Positions 17,744 through 27,352 of a DNA stretch of 64,000 bases are shown piece by piece (position 1 is the first letter of the stretch; every line of letters begins with the position of its first letter). Origin of the DNA: Rheinheimera pleomorphica (GTDB lineage: Bacteria; Pseudomonadota; Gammaproteobacteria; Enterobacterales; Alteromonadaceae). A program made the translations under genes and the position numbers. The stretch is taken from NCBI RefSeq assembly GCF_011634895.1, contig NZ_SIRR01000008.1:248001-312000 (forward strand), in the 5' to 3' direction. The notes under the pieces were generated by a model. It was not told the origin of the DNA and did no database searches. It saw only the letters and a program-made list of their open reading frames with translations.

Positions 17744-20560
17744 ATGCCCAATATATTAGCCAGCCTGCTTTATGCGCAGCCCAACATTGGACAACGAATG
17801 GAAAATAGCTCATTTAGTAAAGCCATATTTAAACCTCTTGCTCTGCTGTCATTGATTGCACTGCTGGCGCAGGCGGCGCTGTTTGCCCTGCTGAATAAGC
17901 CTGAGGCCGATGTTACGGATAAACAACTGGAGCGGCTAACTGCCGACGCCCGTTTGGTTGTCAAAGCCCTGACACCACTGTTACAACGCAACGATATCAG
18001 CGCTGCGGAGCAAATTCTGTTTCAAACGCGCAGCGGTGACACAGACCGTGCTATCTATCTGTACCGGGCAACCGACAACGGCGACAGCGAACTTATTGCC
18101 AACACCAACAATGTGCAGGGTTATGTGCCACAGCCAACCTGGCAGGACAACGCTGATCAGCAAGATAGCTATCTGGTCGTGCACCAGCTGGTGGGGCTGG
18201 CTGACCAGCAACAGGCGCTGCTGATCTACGTTCAGCGCCTGCATATCAAACCCTGGTGGCCTTTTGCCAGCGTTTTTGCTGCCAGTTTGGTATTGGCTTT
18301 AATATTAAGTGCGTTGTTTGCCACCGGCATCTCCGGCTTTTTTAGCCGCCGTATTAAACCGCTATTGCAAGGCACCCGCCAGGCACTGGAAAAAGATCAG
18401 TTTAGCGCCAGCCTCGACAGCCACAGTAAAGACAGCTATGGCACCCTGGGCAGCTATATTAACCAATTATTCCGTAAAATTGAGCTGGCGCAGCAAGCGC
18501 TGGCCGAGTCGGAACAAAATATCAAGAACCTGAAGCTCGAAGTAGATACCCGGATTAAAGAGCGCACTGACGCGCTGGAAACCGCTAAGCTTACCGCCGA
18601 AAAAGCCAACGAAGCCAAATCGACATTTCTGGCCACAATGAGCCATGAAATTCGCACGCCAATGAATGGCATTATCGGCACTATCGATTTACTGCGCAAA
18701 ACCCAATTATCTACTTCGCAATTTCGTATGACAGACACCGTGCGCGAATCGTCGTTCTCACTACTGCGTATTCTGGATGACATTCTGGATTTCTCAAAAA
18801 TAGAGGCGGGTAAACTGGAGCTGGAAACCATACCGCTATCACTGGTAGACATTATTGAAGCCGTAGGCCGCATTCTGGTGTCGGTGGCGCACCAACGCCA
18901 GATTGATTTAAAGCTGTTTATCGACCCACGCATTCCCGATGGTCTGATTGGCGACCCGGTGCGTTTACGGCAAATTTTGTACAACCTGGCCGGTAATGCG
19001 ATTAAATTTACCCAGACCACACCGGAAAAAACCGGCTTAGTGGTGATTAAAGCTGAACTACTGGAAGAAAATATGGATTTCAGCCAAATCCAGTTCAGCA
19101 TTATTGATAATGGTAAAGGCATGACACAGCGCCAGATCAGCTATGTGTTTCAGCCTTTTAACCAGGCCGAAGGTTCTATTACCCGTAAATTTGGCGGCAC
19201 CGGCCTTGGTTTATCTATCTGCCAGCGCCTGACCACACTGATGTACGGTGACATCAACGTTAGCAGCCAGGTAGACAAAGGCACAGAGTTCACAGTGCGT
19301 ATCCCGATGCGCCGTTCAGATGAAATTCACTATCTGGATAAAGAACTGCTGCGTGATGTGCATCTGTGTTTATTTAGCAGTGATGAGCAAAATCAGGCGC
19401 ATTTACAGGCTTATTTCCGTCATGCCGGCGCAGAACTGGAGACAGAAAGCCAGTTTGACAGCCTGCTGCAGCGGGCACAGCAACTAAAACCGCTGCCACC
19501 GAAGCAAGCGGCGGTCTGGGTGCTGGATGCTACCTATGAGCAGATCTCGGCGAACCAGATTGACCAGTTGCAGCAACTGGAGAGTATGAGTCAGGTACAA
19601 TTTGTTGTTATTACTAATCAGGTCGAGCTGTCAGAGCGCAGTAATGACAGGGTTTACTACCTGCATAGCTCACCGATTTGCCGCAGTCACTTGTATGACG
19701 CTGTGTTAATTGCCGCTAAGCGCAAAGCCAAACCAGTGTATCCCGGCGAAAAGATTGCCGTGGCAGCGGCCCCATCGATTGAGCAGGCCCGTAAAGAGCG
19801 GCGGTTGGTGTTACTGGCAGAAGATAATCTGATGAACCAGCGCGTCATTGTCGACCAGCTTAACGCCCTGGGCTATGCGGTAGAAGTGGCAGACGATGGA
19901 GCTATAGCGCTGGAAAAATGGCGCAACTACCACTATCCCTTGTTGCTGACCGACTTGCATATGCCCAACATGAGTGGCTACGACTTAGCTATCGCTATCC
20001 GTAAAGAGAGCCTGCATAGCGGTGAAGGCGCTGAATTTACCCGTATTATAGCGGTGACCGCCAATGCGTTAAAAGGCGAAGAGCAAAAGTGCCTGAGTAT
20101 TGGTATGGACGGCTATATTACCAAACCGATTGAACTGGCCACATTAGAGACCATGTTGTCGCGTTGGTTACCGCATCCGGTTGACAGCAAAAAGCCACTT
20201 GCGCAAAGCAGCGATAATGGCCAGCACAATTCGCCGATTTGTTTTACCACCATTGCCAACTTTCTCGGCAACGATCCGGCCAAGCATGAAGAACATTTAA
20301 ACTACTTTGTTAAACACGCTGCTGATTTACTACAAACGCTGGCGCAGCATGTCAGTGCACAGGAGCGCAGCGGTGTGCGCTCAATTGCACATCAGTTTAA
20401 AGCCATTGCCAAAAGTATCGGCGCGCTGGGCCTGGCCGAGCAAGCTTTAAAACTGGAAAAAGCCGCTGAAGAAAGCGACTGGGCGGTAATTAACGAACAT
20501 ATCCGCCTGATGCAGGAGAAGTATCATGATGTCGTCAGTTATGTGAAGCAGCGCTATTAA
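17744..20560 (+). CDS. Hybrid sensor histidine kinase with receiver and Hpt domains
   Basis: A tripartite phosphorelay kinase of 938 residues. Order: TM1 (about 30-50), periplasmic sensor (51-170), TM2 (173-198), linker/coiled coil (200-280), HisKA with His301 in [11 protein letters not shown], HATPase (N418; DNGKGM near 455; GGTGLGL 484-490), a receiver-like domain lacking the phospho-Asp (about 536-655), a true receiver with Asp737 in [12 protein letters not shown], and a C-terminal Hpt with His883 in [13 protein letters not shown]. The layout resembles BarA/EvgS/TorS-type kinases. The start is either ATG 17744 or 17798; neither has a clear Shine-Dalgarno. No response regulator gene is adjacent, so the downstream partner is elsewhere. 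Stimulus unknown. Confidence 0.93.
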   Translation: MPNILASLLYAQPNIGQRMENSSFSKAIFKPLALLSLIALLAQAALFALLNKPEADVTDKQLERLTADARLVVKALTPLLQRNDISAAEQILFQTRSGDTDRAIYLYRATDNGDSELIANTNNVQGYVPQPTWQDNADQQDSYLVVHQLVGLADQQQALLIYVQRLHIKPWWPFASVFAASLVLALILSALFATGISGFFSRRIKPLLQGTRQALEKDQFSASLDSHSKDSYGTLGSYINQLFRKIELAQQALAESEQNIKNLKLEVDTRIKERTDALETAKLTAEKANEAKSTFLATMSHEIRTPMNGIIGTIDLLRKTQLSTSQFRMTDTVRESSFSLLRILDDILDFSKIEAGKLELETIPLSLVDIIEAVGRILVSVAHQRQIDLKLFIDPRIPDGLIGDPVRLRQILYNLAGNAIKFTQTTPEKTGLVVIKAELLEENMDFSQIQFSIIDNGKGMTQRQISYVFQPFNQAEGSITRKFGGTGLGLSICQRLTTLMYGDINVSSQVDKGTEFTVRIPMRRSDEIHYLDKELLRDVHLCLFSSDEQNQAHLQAYFRHAGAELETESQFDSLLQRAQQLKPLPPKQAAVWVLDATYEQISANQIDQLQQLESMSQVQFVVITNQVELSERSNDRVYYLHSSPICRSHLYDAVLIAAKRKAKPVYPGEKIAVAAAPSIEQARKERRLVLLAEDNLMNQRVIVDQLNALGYAVEVADDGAIALEKWRNYHYPLLLTDLHMPNMSGYDLAIAIRKESLHSGEGAEFTRIIAVTANALKGEEQKCLSIGMDGYITKPIELATLETMLSRWLPHPVDSKKPLAQSSDNGQHNSPICFTTIANFLGNDPAKHEEHLNYFVKHAADLLQTLAQHVSAQERSGVRSIAHQFKAIAKSIGALGLAEQALKLEKAAEESDWAVINEHIRLMQEKYHDVVSYVKQRY

Positions 20561-20574
20561 CCCGGGGGGTCAGA

Positions 20575-20601
20575 AAAACGCCAGCAACATGCTGGCGTTT
20601 T
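20575..20601. terminator. Bidirectional terminator between kinase and nuclease genes
   Basis: 12-bp stem (20575-20586 with 20590-20601) and a 3-base loop, flanked by A and T runs, between two convergent genes. Confidence 0.88.
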
Positions 20602-20617
20602 CGTTAACACATTTGGT

Positions 20618-22246
20618 TTAGTTGCCCCAGATTGCTGTAACAAACTGCGGATGGTCAACAAAGGGGTTACGGTTGCCCTGATATTGATGTGCCGCTTCGT
20701 TACGGTCGCGCTCTTTCTGGCTCACCGGATCCAGCTGATGCCATTGCTTTAACAGCTGCAACAGCCAACTTTCAAACACTTGCGTGCTGCTGCCGTTAAG
20801 CGCTGCGTTAGCTTCAGTGCTGTTATTTTGCCAGCCGGCCAATTGATTCTGATAACGGGTCGCCATATAAAAATACGCCCGGGCAATATCACCTTTAAAT
20901 TCGTCGATTGGCTCAAACACAGTACCGTTATAACCACTGCTGCTTAACGCTGTGCCAAGCTTAGAACCATTTGCGGAAGTATAACTGGCACTGCCGACTT
21001 TACCGTACGGATAGCTGCTGCGTTTTGAGTTAACAAAGCCATCAGTGGCGAAGATATGATGCACATCTGAGTTCATCGGCTCTACCGCGCCACCAAACCA
21101 GCTGCGCGGAAACGAATGCTCACGGTTATAGCAATCGGCCTCACTGTTGTAGGTACCACACTGGTTCACACCCGCGGCATAAACATAAGCGTCAGTTGCC
21201 GTCGGGTTTTCTGAGTAAATATCTAAAATAGTGCCGTCTTGCTCATAATAATTATCCAGTTCATTGACGGTATAAAACGTCCACAAAGCACTGTAACCCT
21301 GCGCCGTATGGCTTTTAATAATATTATGCAAAGCCGTTTTTAACGTATAACCGGTTAACCCGGCCGCCTCGGCGTAGTAGGCATCCAGATCGGTGCCATC
21401 ATCACCGCTACTGCCCAGGGTAAAACTATGCGTTTGCTGATAACTGAAATGAGTACCACTGAAGACGTCAACGCCGTTTATGCTCAGGCTATAGCTGCCA
21501 TTGCCATAGTTGCAGCAAATACCATCGCCGTAACTGTCATCAATGCGGAAGCTATATTCGCCATCAGTCAGACACCACTGCTCGGTGTAACTGGTGTTGT
21601 TACTCAGGCTGCCACTGGCATAATGCTGCTGGTTATTGCCATCTGTCAGCTGCCAGCTGGTTTCACTGGCATAACCGTCTGTGGTTAACGAGAAGGTTGC
21701 CGTGGTTGCAGCACAACCTGCCGGCGGTGGTTCAACCGGTGTAGCGCTTGGCTGGAAGTCATCAACATACACCAACTCGCTGCCATCAAAGCCACTGACA
21801 TCATAAAACCGCAGTCCCGCCTCAATCGTGGTATTGCTACTTGCCGTATAACTGTAGCTTAACGTTTGCCATTGCCCGGTCAGGTTCTCATTAGAGTAGC
21901 CCTGGTAGCCATTGACATACAGCCGGGCGCGGACATTGCCTTCAGTATGATATATCGCAGTGCTGAAGTTATACGTTTGCCCGGCGCTGACACTCACTGA
22001 CTGCCGCATATCGGTATTGGCCTGATCACTGGTGTTAACCGTAATGGCAGCCGCTTTATCGCCGACAAGCTTTATAGTGGTAGATGGACTCAGCTTAATG
22101 CCACTGTCAATCAGGCTCCAACTGGCCGGCTGGTTGCCACTCCATTGTTCAAAGCCACCATTAAGCACCGCTGCCTGAGCGACGCCAGTGATACAGCTAA
22201 ATAATGCCAGTGCAAGCGATAGGTTTTTCATTGTTATTTTTTTCAT
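20618..22246 (-). CDS. Secreted multidomain endonuclease I
   Basis: A 542-residue exported nuclease. A Sec signal peptide (1-25, cleavage near AQAAVL) is followed by a jelly-roll, carbohydrate-binding-module-like domain (about 27-165; NGGFEQWSGNQPASWSL). Next, about 178-278, is a Cys-containing domain with TDGYASETSWQL and DDSYGDGICCNYGNGSY, a module I know from marine secreted hydrolases. Residues 285-540 are the endonuclease I (EndA/NucM) domain with NREHSFPRSWFGG at 374-386 and SDVHHIFATDGFVN at 393-406, the His-metal site. Likely degrades extracellular DNA or RNA for nutrients or in biofilms. AceA follows upstream on the same strand but is separated by a terminator. Confidence 0.9.
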   Translation of the reverse strand: MKKITMKNLSLALALFSCITGVAQAAVLNGGFEQWSGNQPASWSLIDSGIKLSPSTTIKLVGDKAAAITVNTSDQANTDMRQSVSVSAGQTYNFSTAIYHTEGNVRARLYVNGYQGYSNENLTGQWQTLSYSYTASSNTTIEAGLRFYDVSGFDGSELVYVDDFQPSATPVEPPPAGCAATTATFSLTTDGYASETSWQLTDGNNQQHYASGSLSNNTSYTEQWCLTDGEYSFRIDDSYGDGICCNYGNGSYSLSINGVDVFSGTHFSYQQTHSFTLGSSGDDGTDLDAYYAEAAGLTGYTLKTALHNIIKSHTAQGYSALWTFYTVNELDNYYEQDGTILDIYSENPTATDAYVYAAGVNQCGTYNSEADCYNREHSFPRSWFGGAVEPMNSDVHHIFATDGFVNSKRSSYPYGKVGSASYTSANGSKLGTALSSSGYNGTVFEPIDEFKGDIARAYFYMATRYQNQLAGWQNNSTEANAALNGSSTQVFESWLLQLLKQWHQLDPVSQKERDRNEAAHQYQGNRNPFVDHPQFVTAIWGN

Positions 22247-22350
22247 GCTGGTTGTCCTTGGCTAAATACTGTCAGCGCCACCGCCGACAGCACCATTACA
22301 CTAAAGCAAATTATTTGGATAAAAATAGCGCAGATATGAATTTTTTATTA

Positions 22351-22375
22351 AAAAAAGGGCAGCCAATGGCTGCCC
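22351..22375 (-). terminator. Rho-independent terminator of aceA
   Basis: 8-bp stem (22357-22364 with 22368-22375), 3-base loop, followed on the minus strand by six T. It lies about 47 bases beyond the aceA stop. Confidence 0.9.
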
Positions 22376-22421
22376 AAACTGTCAGTTACCTGACCACGTA
22401 GTGTAAAACCTAACTTAACAT

Positions 22422-24017
22422 TTAGAACTGATTCATAGTGTTATGCGCACCACCAGCTTTTAACGCCGCTTCACCAGAGAAATACTCTTTATGATCATCT
22501 CCCACATCAGAGCCCGACATATTCTGGTGTTTAACACAGGCAATGCCCTGGCGGATTTCTTTACGCTGCACACCTTCGACATAACCCAGCATACCGGCGG
22601 CACCAAAGTACTCTTTAGCCAGGTTGTCAGTAGACAGCGCGGCAGTATGATAGGTTGGCAAGGTGATCAGGTGGTGGAAAATACCCGCTTCACGCGCCGC
22701 ATCGGCCTGGAAGGTACGAATGCGGTTATCGGCTTCCAGTGCCAGCTCAGTCGCATCGTAGTCAGCACTCATCAGTTGGGCACGGTCATAGGCCGACACA
22801 TCTTTACCGGCCGCTTTCCAGGCGTCAAATACCTGCTGGCGGAAGTTCAGTGTCCAGTTAAAGCTGGGGCTGTTGTTGTACACCAGTTTGGCATTGGGTA
22901 CCACTTCGCGAATACGGTTTACCATCTCAGCAATCTGGCCCACATGCGGTTTCTCGGTTTCAATCCACAGTAAATCAGCGCCGTGCTGCAGTGAGGTAAT
23001 ACAATCCAGCACTACACGGTCGATACCGCTGCCTTGCTTAAACTGGAATAAACCACTGGCTAAGCGTTTTGGTTTTAACAGCTTGCCATTGGCTTTTACC
23101 ACGACATCGCCATTGGCAATATCGTCGGCACCGCTGATGACATCGCCGTCTAAGAAGCTGTTGTATAAATCGCCCAAATCGCCGGGTTCATTCGTTACCG
23201 CAATTTGCTTGGTTAAGCCAGCGCCCAAAGAATCGGTACGGGCCACGATAATGCCATCGTCCACGCCCAGTTCTAAAAAGGCATAGCGCACAGCGTTTAT
23301 TTTGGCTAAAAAGTCAGCATGTGGCACGGTAACCTTACCGTCCTGGTGGCCGCATTGCTTTTCATCCGACACCTGGTTTTCAATCTGAATAGCGCAGGCA
23401 CCGGCTTCAATCATTTTCTTTGCCAGTAAATAGGTGGCTTCTTCATTACCAAAGCCGGCGTCGATATCGGCAATAATTGGCACCACATGGGTTTCAAAGT
23501 TATCAATCTTGCTTTGTACCGCTGCCGCTTTGGCGCTATCACCAGCGGCTTTAGCAGCATCCAGTTCACGGAACAAGCCGCCTAATTCGCGCGCATCGGC
23601 TTGCTTTAAAAAGGTGTACAATTCTTCAATTAAGGCCGGCACAGCGGTTTTCTCATGCATCGACTGATCCGGCAGCGGGCCAAATTCAGAGCGCAGCGCC
23701 GCTATCATCCAACCGGACAAATACAGATATTTACGTTTAGTGGTGCCGAAATGTTTCTTAATGGCGATCAGTTTCTGCTGGCCAATAAAACCATGCCAGC
23801 AGCCTAAAGATTGGGTGTACTGGCTGCTGTCAGCATCATAAGCGGCCATATCGGCGCGCATAATTTTCGCCGTGTATTTGGCAATATCCAGGCCAGTATG
23901 AAACCGGTTTTGCAGCTTCATCCGCGCCGCAGACTCAGGGTTTATTGCGCTCCAGGCGTCACCGTTTTGCTGACGTAAGCTGGCGATTTGTTGTATTGCA
24001 TCTTGGTAAGCTGACAT
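22422..24017 (-). CDS. aceA: Isocitrate lyase, 531-residue type
   Basis: Splits isocitrate into succinate and glyoxylate, the first step of the glyoxylate shunt. The 531-residue form is the one found in Pseudomonas and many marine gammaproteobacteria, about 100 residues longer than E. coli AceA. The active-site loop reads KQCGHQDGK with Cys222 (family signature K[KR/Q]CGH). Also visible: LSGWMIAA near 100, ADIDAGFGN with the Mg ligand Asp, and NNSPSFNW. A large insert (about 110-180) accounts for the extra length. It is divergent from a LysR gene, with malate synthase beyond it. Confidence 0.96.
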   Translation of the reverse strand: MSAYQDAIQQIASLRQQNGDAWSAINPESAARMKLQNRFHTGLDIAKYTAKIMRADMAAYDADSSQYTQSLGCWHGFIGQQKLIAIKKHFGTTKRKYLYLSGWMIAALRSEFGPLPDQSMHEKTAVPALIEELYTFLKQADARELGGLFRELDAAKAAGDSAKAAAVQSKIDNFETHVVPIIADIDAGFGNEEATYLLAKKMIEAGACAIQIENQVSDEKQCGHQDGKVTVPHADFLAKINAVRYAFLELGVDDGIIVARTDSLGAGLTKQIAVTNEPGDLGDLYNSFLDGDVISGADDIANGDVVVKANGKLLKPKRLASGLFQFKQGSGIDRVVLDCITSLQHGADLLWIETEKPHVGQIAEMVNRIREVVPNAKLVYNNSPSFNWTLNFRQQVFDAWKAAGKDVSAYDRAQLMSADYDATELALEADNRIRTFQADAAREAGIFHHLITLPTYHTAALSTDNLAKEYFGAAGMLGYVEGVQRKEIRQGIACVKHQNMSGSDVGDDHKEYFSGEAALKAGGAHNTMNQF

Positions 24018-24152
24018 AGCAGTATCCTCTTGTTGCTTATTGCCCGGCTTGCCGGACGCTGACTGTTCCCAGGCTGAATGGTTACCTGTTGCCTTACACT
24101 ATAGGTTTCATTTTGATAATTCATAAAGGTGATTTTTGTGATGCTGGCCATT

Positions 24153-24207
24153 CATAGCATTAATACCAAAGTTGGCTTGACGGCAGCCAGCCTGCCAATG
24201 CTATGAT
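24153..24207. promoter_or_regulatory. Inverted repeat and promoter region between aceA and the LysR gene
   Basis: A perfect 9-bp inverted repeat, CATAGCATT (24153-24161) and AATGCTATG (24197-24205), flanks a candidate promoter for the LysR gene: TTGACG at 24177-24182 and TATGAT at 24202-24207, a slightly long 19-base spacer. LysR proteins commonly bind dyads in the divergent gap they share with a target. Assignment as their operator is inference. Confidence 0.4.
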
Positions 24208-24245
24208 TCAGTCAGGTTATGCAAACAGGCTGGGTTATTAAACTG

Positions 24246-25184
24246 ATGAATATTAATAAGATGGATTTAAACCTGCTGGTGTACTTAGATGTGCTGCTGC
24301 GCGAGAAAAACGTCACCCGCGCGGCCAACCAGCTGAATATCACCCAGCCGGCGATGAGCAATGGTTTAAAACGGCTGCGCGATTTGCTCAACGACCCTAT
24401 CTTAGTGCGCACCTCAGATGGCATGGTACCGACCGAACGTGCGCGTGAGTTAGCACCGGTGGTGCGCGGTGTTTTATTGACACTGGAGGAAACCCTGCAG
24501 CCGAATAAAGACTTCGAGCCACTAAACAGCCAGCGTGTGTTTCGTATTATGGCCAGTGACTATGCCGCTTCAACCTTAATACCGGCACTGCTGAAAAAAA
24601 TGCGTGTACTGGCGCCGCATACCAGCCTGGATATTATGACGCCGTCCGATGTGACTTTTCATGACGTTGAAAACGGCAAAGTCGATATGGCCATTAACCG
24701 CTTTGACCAGTTGCCGCAGTCGTTCCACCAGAAAACCGTCTGGCGCGACAGCTTTTCCTGTTTAATTAATGTGCAAAATCCGGTACTTAAAAACTTCAAT
24801 TTAGACAGCTACTTAAAAGCGCAGCATATCTGGGTCAGTAAAACCGGCTTTGGCGTTGGCGTGGGTATGGACCCGAAAGACGTGCAAAAACTGGGCTGGG
24901 TAGATGAAGCCCTGGCTAAACTGGGCAAGCAGCGCAGTATTTCGGTATTTACCCGCAACTACCATGTCGCCATGCATTTGGCCGTTGGCATCGATTTAAT
25001 TGCTACCCTGCCCAGCCGCGCCGCTAAGTTGTATGAGAATGACCCGACGATGGCCATTATGGATCCGCCCTTTGCCATACCGTCGATTGAGCTAAAGATG
25101 ATTTGGAGCCCACTGCTGCACCAAGATGCCAGCCATATTTGGTTTCGCAGACTGATTGTTGAAACCGCAGATGAGTTGAACTAA
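24246..25184 (+). CDS. LysR family transcriptional regulator
   Basis: A 312-residue LysR-type regulator from ATG 24246 (MNINKMDLNLLVYLDVLL); a longer frame from 24219 is unlikely. The N-terminal winged helix has VTRAANQLNITQPAMSNGLKRL and LVRTSDGMVPTERA. The rest is a periplasmic-binding-like effector domain (about 95-310). It is divergent from aceA and 3' of it lies aceB, so glyoxylate shunt control is the obvious hypothesis. This differs from the IclR-type regulation of E. coli. The effector is unknown. Confidence 0.9.
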   Translation: MNINKMDLNLLVYLDVLLREKNVTRAANQLNITQPAMSNGLKRLRDLLNDPILVRTSDGMVPTERARELAPVVRGVLLTLEETLQPNKDFEPLNSQRVFRIMASDYAASTLIPALLKKMRVLAPHTSLDIMTPSDVTFHDVENGKVDMAINRFDQLPQSFHQKTVWRDSFSCLINVQNPVLKNFNLDSYLKAQHIWVSKTGFGVGVGMDPKDVQKLGWVDEALAKLGKQRSISVFTRNYHVAMHLAVGIDLIATLPSRAAKLYENDPTMAIMDPPFAIPSIELKMIWSPLLHQDASHIWFRRLIVETADELN

Positions 25185-25189
25185 ACCCT

Positions 25190-25376
25190 CCAGCGAAGGC
25201 TGGAATCCCGATTTGGTCGACACAGAGTGTCTGAGTGAGTGCGCAAGCGCGAGCGAGTTGCTGTGGCGAGCCAAAGCGGGAGTTGCAGCCGAAGCTTTGC
25301 TGCTGGCTTAGTAAAACCCCCTGCCTCACTCGCCGGGGCGACTCGCCCTAATGCCTACGGCAGGGCTCAGACACTC
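25190..25376. repeat. Structured intergenic element with nested inverted repeats
   Basis: The roughly 300-base gap between the LysR gene and aceB holds no gene. It has a CCAGC-GAAG-GCTGG hairpin (25190-25203), a perfect 11-bp inverted pair GAGTGTCTGAG (25225-25235) and CTCAGACACTC (25366-25376), and a 7-bp inner pair (25319-25325 with 25359-25365). Base composition is unlike coding DNA. The first hairpin resembles widespread REP-type sequences that read as IPAFAG when translated. I infer a dispersed repeat; copies elsewhere cannot be checked here. Confidence 0.5.
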
Positions 25377-25442
25377 CCCGACTCCTTCAACAGGGTCTTT
25401 TTCACGCCGCCGGCCTTGGATGTATCAACTTTGAAGCCATAA

Positions 25443-25473
25443 AAAAGGCGCTGTCAGCAAGTCAGCGCCTTTT
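25443..25473 (-). terminator. Rho-independent terminator of aceB
   Basis: 11-bp stem (25443-25453 with 25463-25473), 9-base loop, T-run on the minus strand, about 20 bases past the aceB stop. Confidence 0.88.
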
Positions 25474-25491
25474 GCTTGGTTTACTCAGGTG

Positions 25492-27096
25492 TTAATCAAG
25501 TAACTGATAGGCTGGCAGGGTCAGGAAATCTACCAGCTGATCAGAGGTGGTGATATCCAGCAGTAAGCTTTGTGCGCGGGCAAAATTTTGCTCTGCCCAA
25601 GCTGCTTCACCCACTTCTGTACGCACCACTTTTGCCTCTTCCTCTAACATAGAAGCAAACAGGGTTTTGGTAATCAGCTTGCCATTAGACAAACTCTTAC
25701 CATGTTTAATCCACTGCCAAATCGAGGTGCGGGATATCTCCGCCGTGGCAGCATCTTCCATCAGGCCATAAATTGGCACGCAGCCTTTACCACTGATCCA
25801 GGCGGCAATATATTGCAGCGCCACGCGAATGTTGGTGCGCATGCCCTCTTCAGTGCGCTCACCGTCACAGGGTTCTAACAGCTGTGCTGCGGTAATCTCT
25901 TCATCGTCAGCACGACTGACATCCAGCTGATTTGGCTTGCCGCCGGCCAGATACTGAGCAAACACCGCATTAGCTGTCGCGGCCAGACCAGGGTGCGCCA
26001 CCCAGGTACCGTCGTGGCCGTTACTGGCTTCCAGCTCTTTGTCAGCGGTAACTTTGGCCAGAATAGCCGCATTTTGTGCCGCATCTTTCGCCGGAATAAA
26101 GGCCGCCATACCGCCCATCGCCAAGGCGCCACGCTTATGGCAGGTTTTAATCAGTAAGCGCGAATAGGCATTTAGAAACGGTTGTTTCATCGTTACCACC
26201 TGCCGGTCTGGTAACACTCTATCAGGGTGGTTATTTAACGTTTTGATATAACTGAAAATATAATCCCATCTGCCGCAATTAAGCGCCACGATATGCTCGC
26301 GCAACATATATAGAATTTCATCCATCTCAAACACAGCCGGCAGGGTTTCTATCAATACCGTAGCGCGCACCGTGCCAATTGGCTGGCTGAATTTCTGCTC
26401 GGTATAACGAAACACATCATCCCACCACTTGGCTTCCAGGTGGCTTTGCAGCTTAGGTATGTAGTAATACACACCGGTGCCGTTAGCTAAACGGGTTTGA
26501 TAGTTGTGCAGAAAGTACAGCGCAAAGTCCATCAGGCCGCCTGGGATCTGCTCGCCATCTACCAGCAAGTGCTTTTCCCACAAATGCAGGCCACGTACCC
26601 GGGCAATCAATAGCGCCGGGTTATCCTTTAATGCATAGTGTTTGCCGGTTTGCTCATCGGTATAGCTGATAGTACCCAGGTTGGCATCGCGCAGGTTGAT
26701 CTGGCCTTCAATCACGCCAGCCCAGCTCGGCGCCTGCGAGTCTTCAAAGTCGGCCATAAACACTTTAACGTCAGCGTTTAACGCATTAATGATCATCTTG
26801 CGGTCGACCGGACCGGTAATTTCTACCCTGCGGTCTTGTAAGTCGGCAGGTATAGTTGCGACTTGCCAATCAGACTGACGGATATTTGCCGTTTGCGGCA
26901 GAAAATCCGGTAACGCGCCAGCATCATAGCGTTGCTGCGTGCTCTGGCGGTCAGCCAGTAATTGTTTCAGCCTGGGCCGGAACTCGCGGGTCAGTTCAAC
27001 CAGCAAGGCGCAGGCCTGCTCGGTCAGAATACTGTCATAAGCACTGGTTAACGGAGCCTTGATCGTTAAACCGGCGCGGCTAATGCTTGTTGTCAT
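25492..27096 (-). CDS. aceB: Malate synthase A
   Basis: Condenses glyoxylate with acetyl-CoA to malate, completing the glyoxylate shunt begun by AceA. 534 residues from ATG 27096, which has AAGGA upstream; the longer frame to 27123 lacks one. Key blocks: GPVDRKMIINALNADVKVFM, DFEDSQAPSW with the catalytic-region Asp/Glu, ARVRGLHL, TVLIETLPAVFEMDEIL with the metal-binding Glu, CGRWDYIFSYIK, and KDxxC-like GYDGERTEEGMR region near the end. It is the A isoform (about 530 residues), not the 720-residue G form. It has its own terminator and promoter, so it is not in an operon with aceA. Confidence 0.96.
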   Translation of the reverse strand: MTTSISRAGLTIKAPLTSAYDSILTEQACALLVELTREFRPRLKQLLADRQSTQQRYDAGALPDFLPQTANIRQSDWQVATIPADLQDRRVEITGPVDRKMIINALNADVKVFMADFEDSQAPSWAGVIEGQINLRDANLGTISYTDEQTGKHYALKDNPALLIARVRGLHLWEKHLLVDGEQIPGGLMDFALYFLHNYQTRLANGTGVYYYIPKLQSHLEAKWWDDVFRYTEQKFSQPIGTVRATVLIETLPAVFEMDEILYMLREHIVALNCGRWDYIFSYIKTLNNHPDRVLPDRQVVTMKQPFLNAYSRLLIKTCHKRGALAMGGMAAFIPAKDAAQNAAILAKVTADKELEASNGHDGTWVAHPGLAATANAVFAQYLAGGKPNQLDVSRADDEEITAAQLLEPCDGERTEEGMRTNIRVALQYIAAWISGKGCVPIYGLMEDAATAEISRTSIWQWIKHGKSLSNGKLITKTLFASMLEEEAKVVRTEVGEAAWAEQNFARAQSLLLDITTSDQLVDFLTLPAYQLLD

Positions 27097-27352
27097 AAAT
27101 TTGTCCTTTTTAGCGGCCAACACCCATGCTCATGCTGTTATTCGGCTGAAAATCAGCAACAGCCAGGATCGGGATACACCTAACTATAAGCGCTTTTTGG
27201 TTATAAAATACATCAATGCAAACAATGCCAGTCATTCATAATACAAATACTAACCCCGGTAACCAAACTAAAATGCTGGCACAACTTATGCTTGATTAAA
27301 GGCAATGCCTGGGTGTGTCAGACACCATGTCAATTTTCTGTCGGAGGTACAC

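Noticed and set aside
18454-19122. 222-codon minus-strand frame inside the histidine kinase gene
   Set aside because: Antisense to conserved HisKA/HATPase coding sequence; no recognisable domain.
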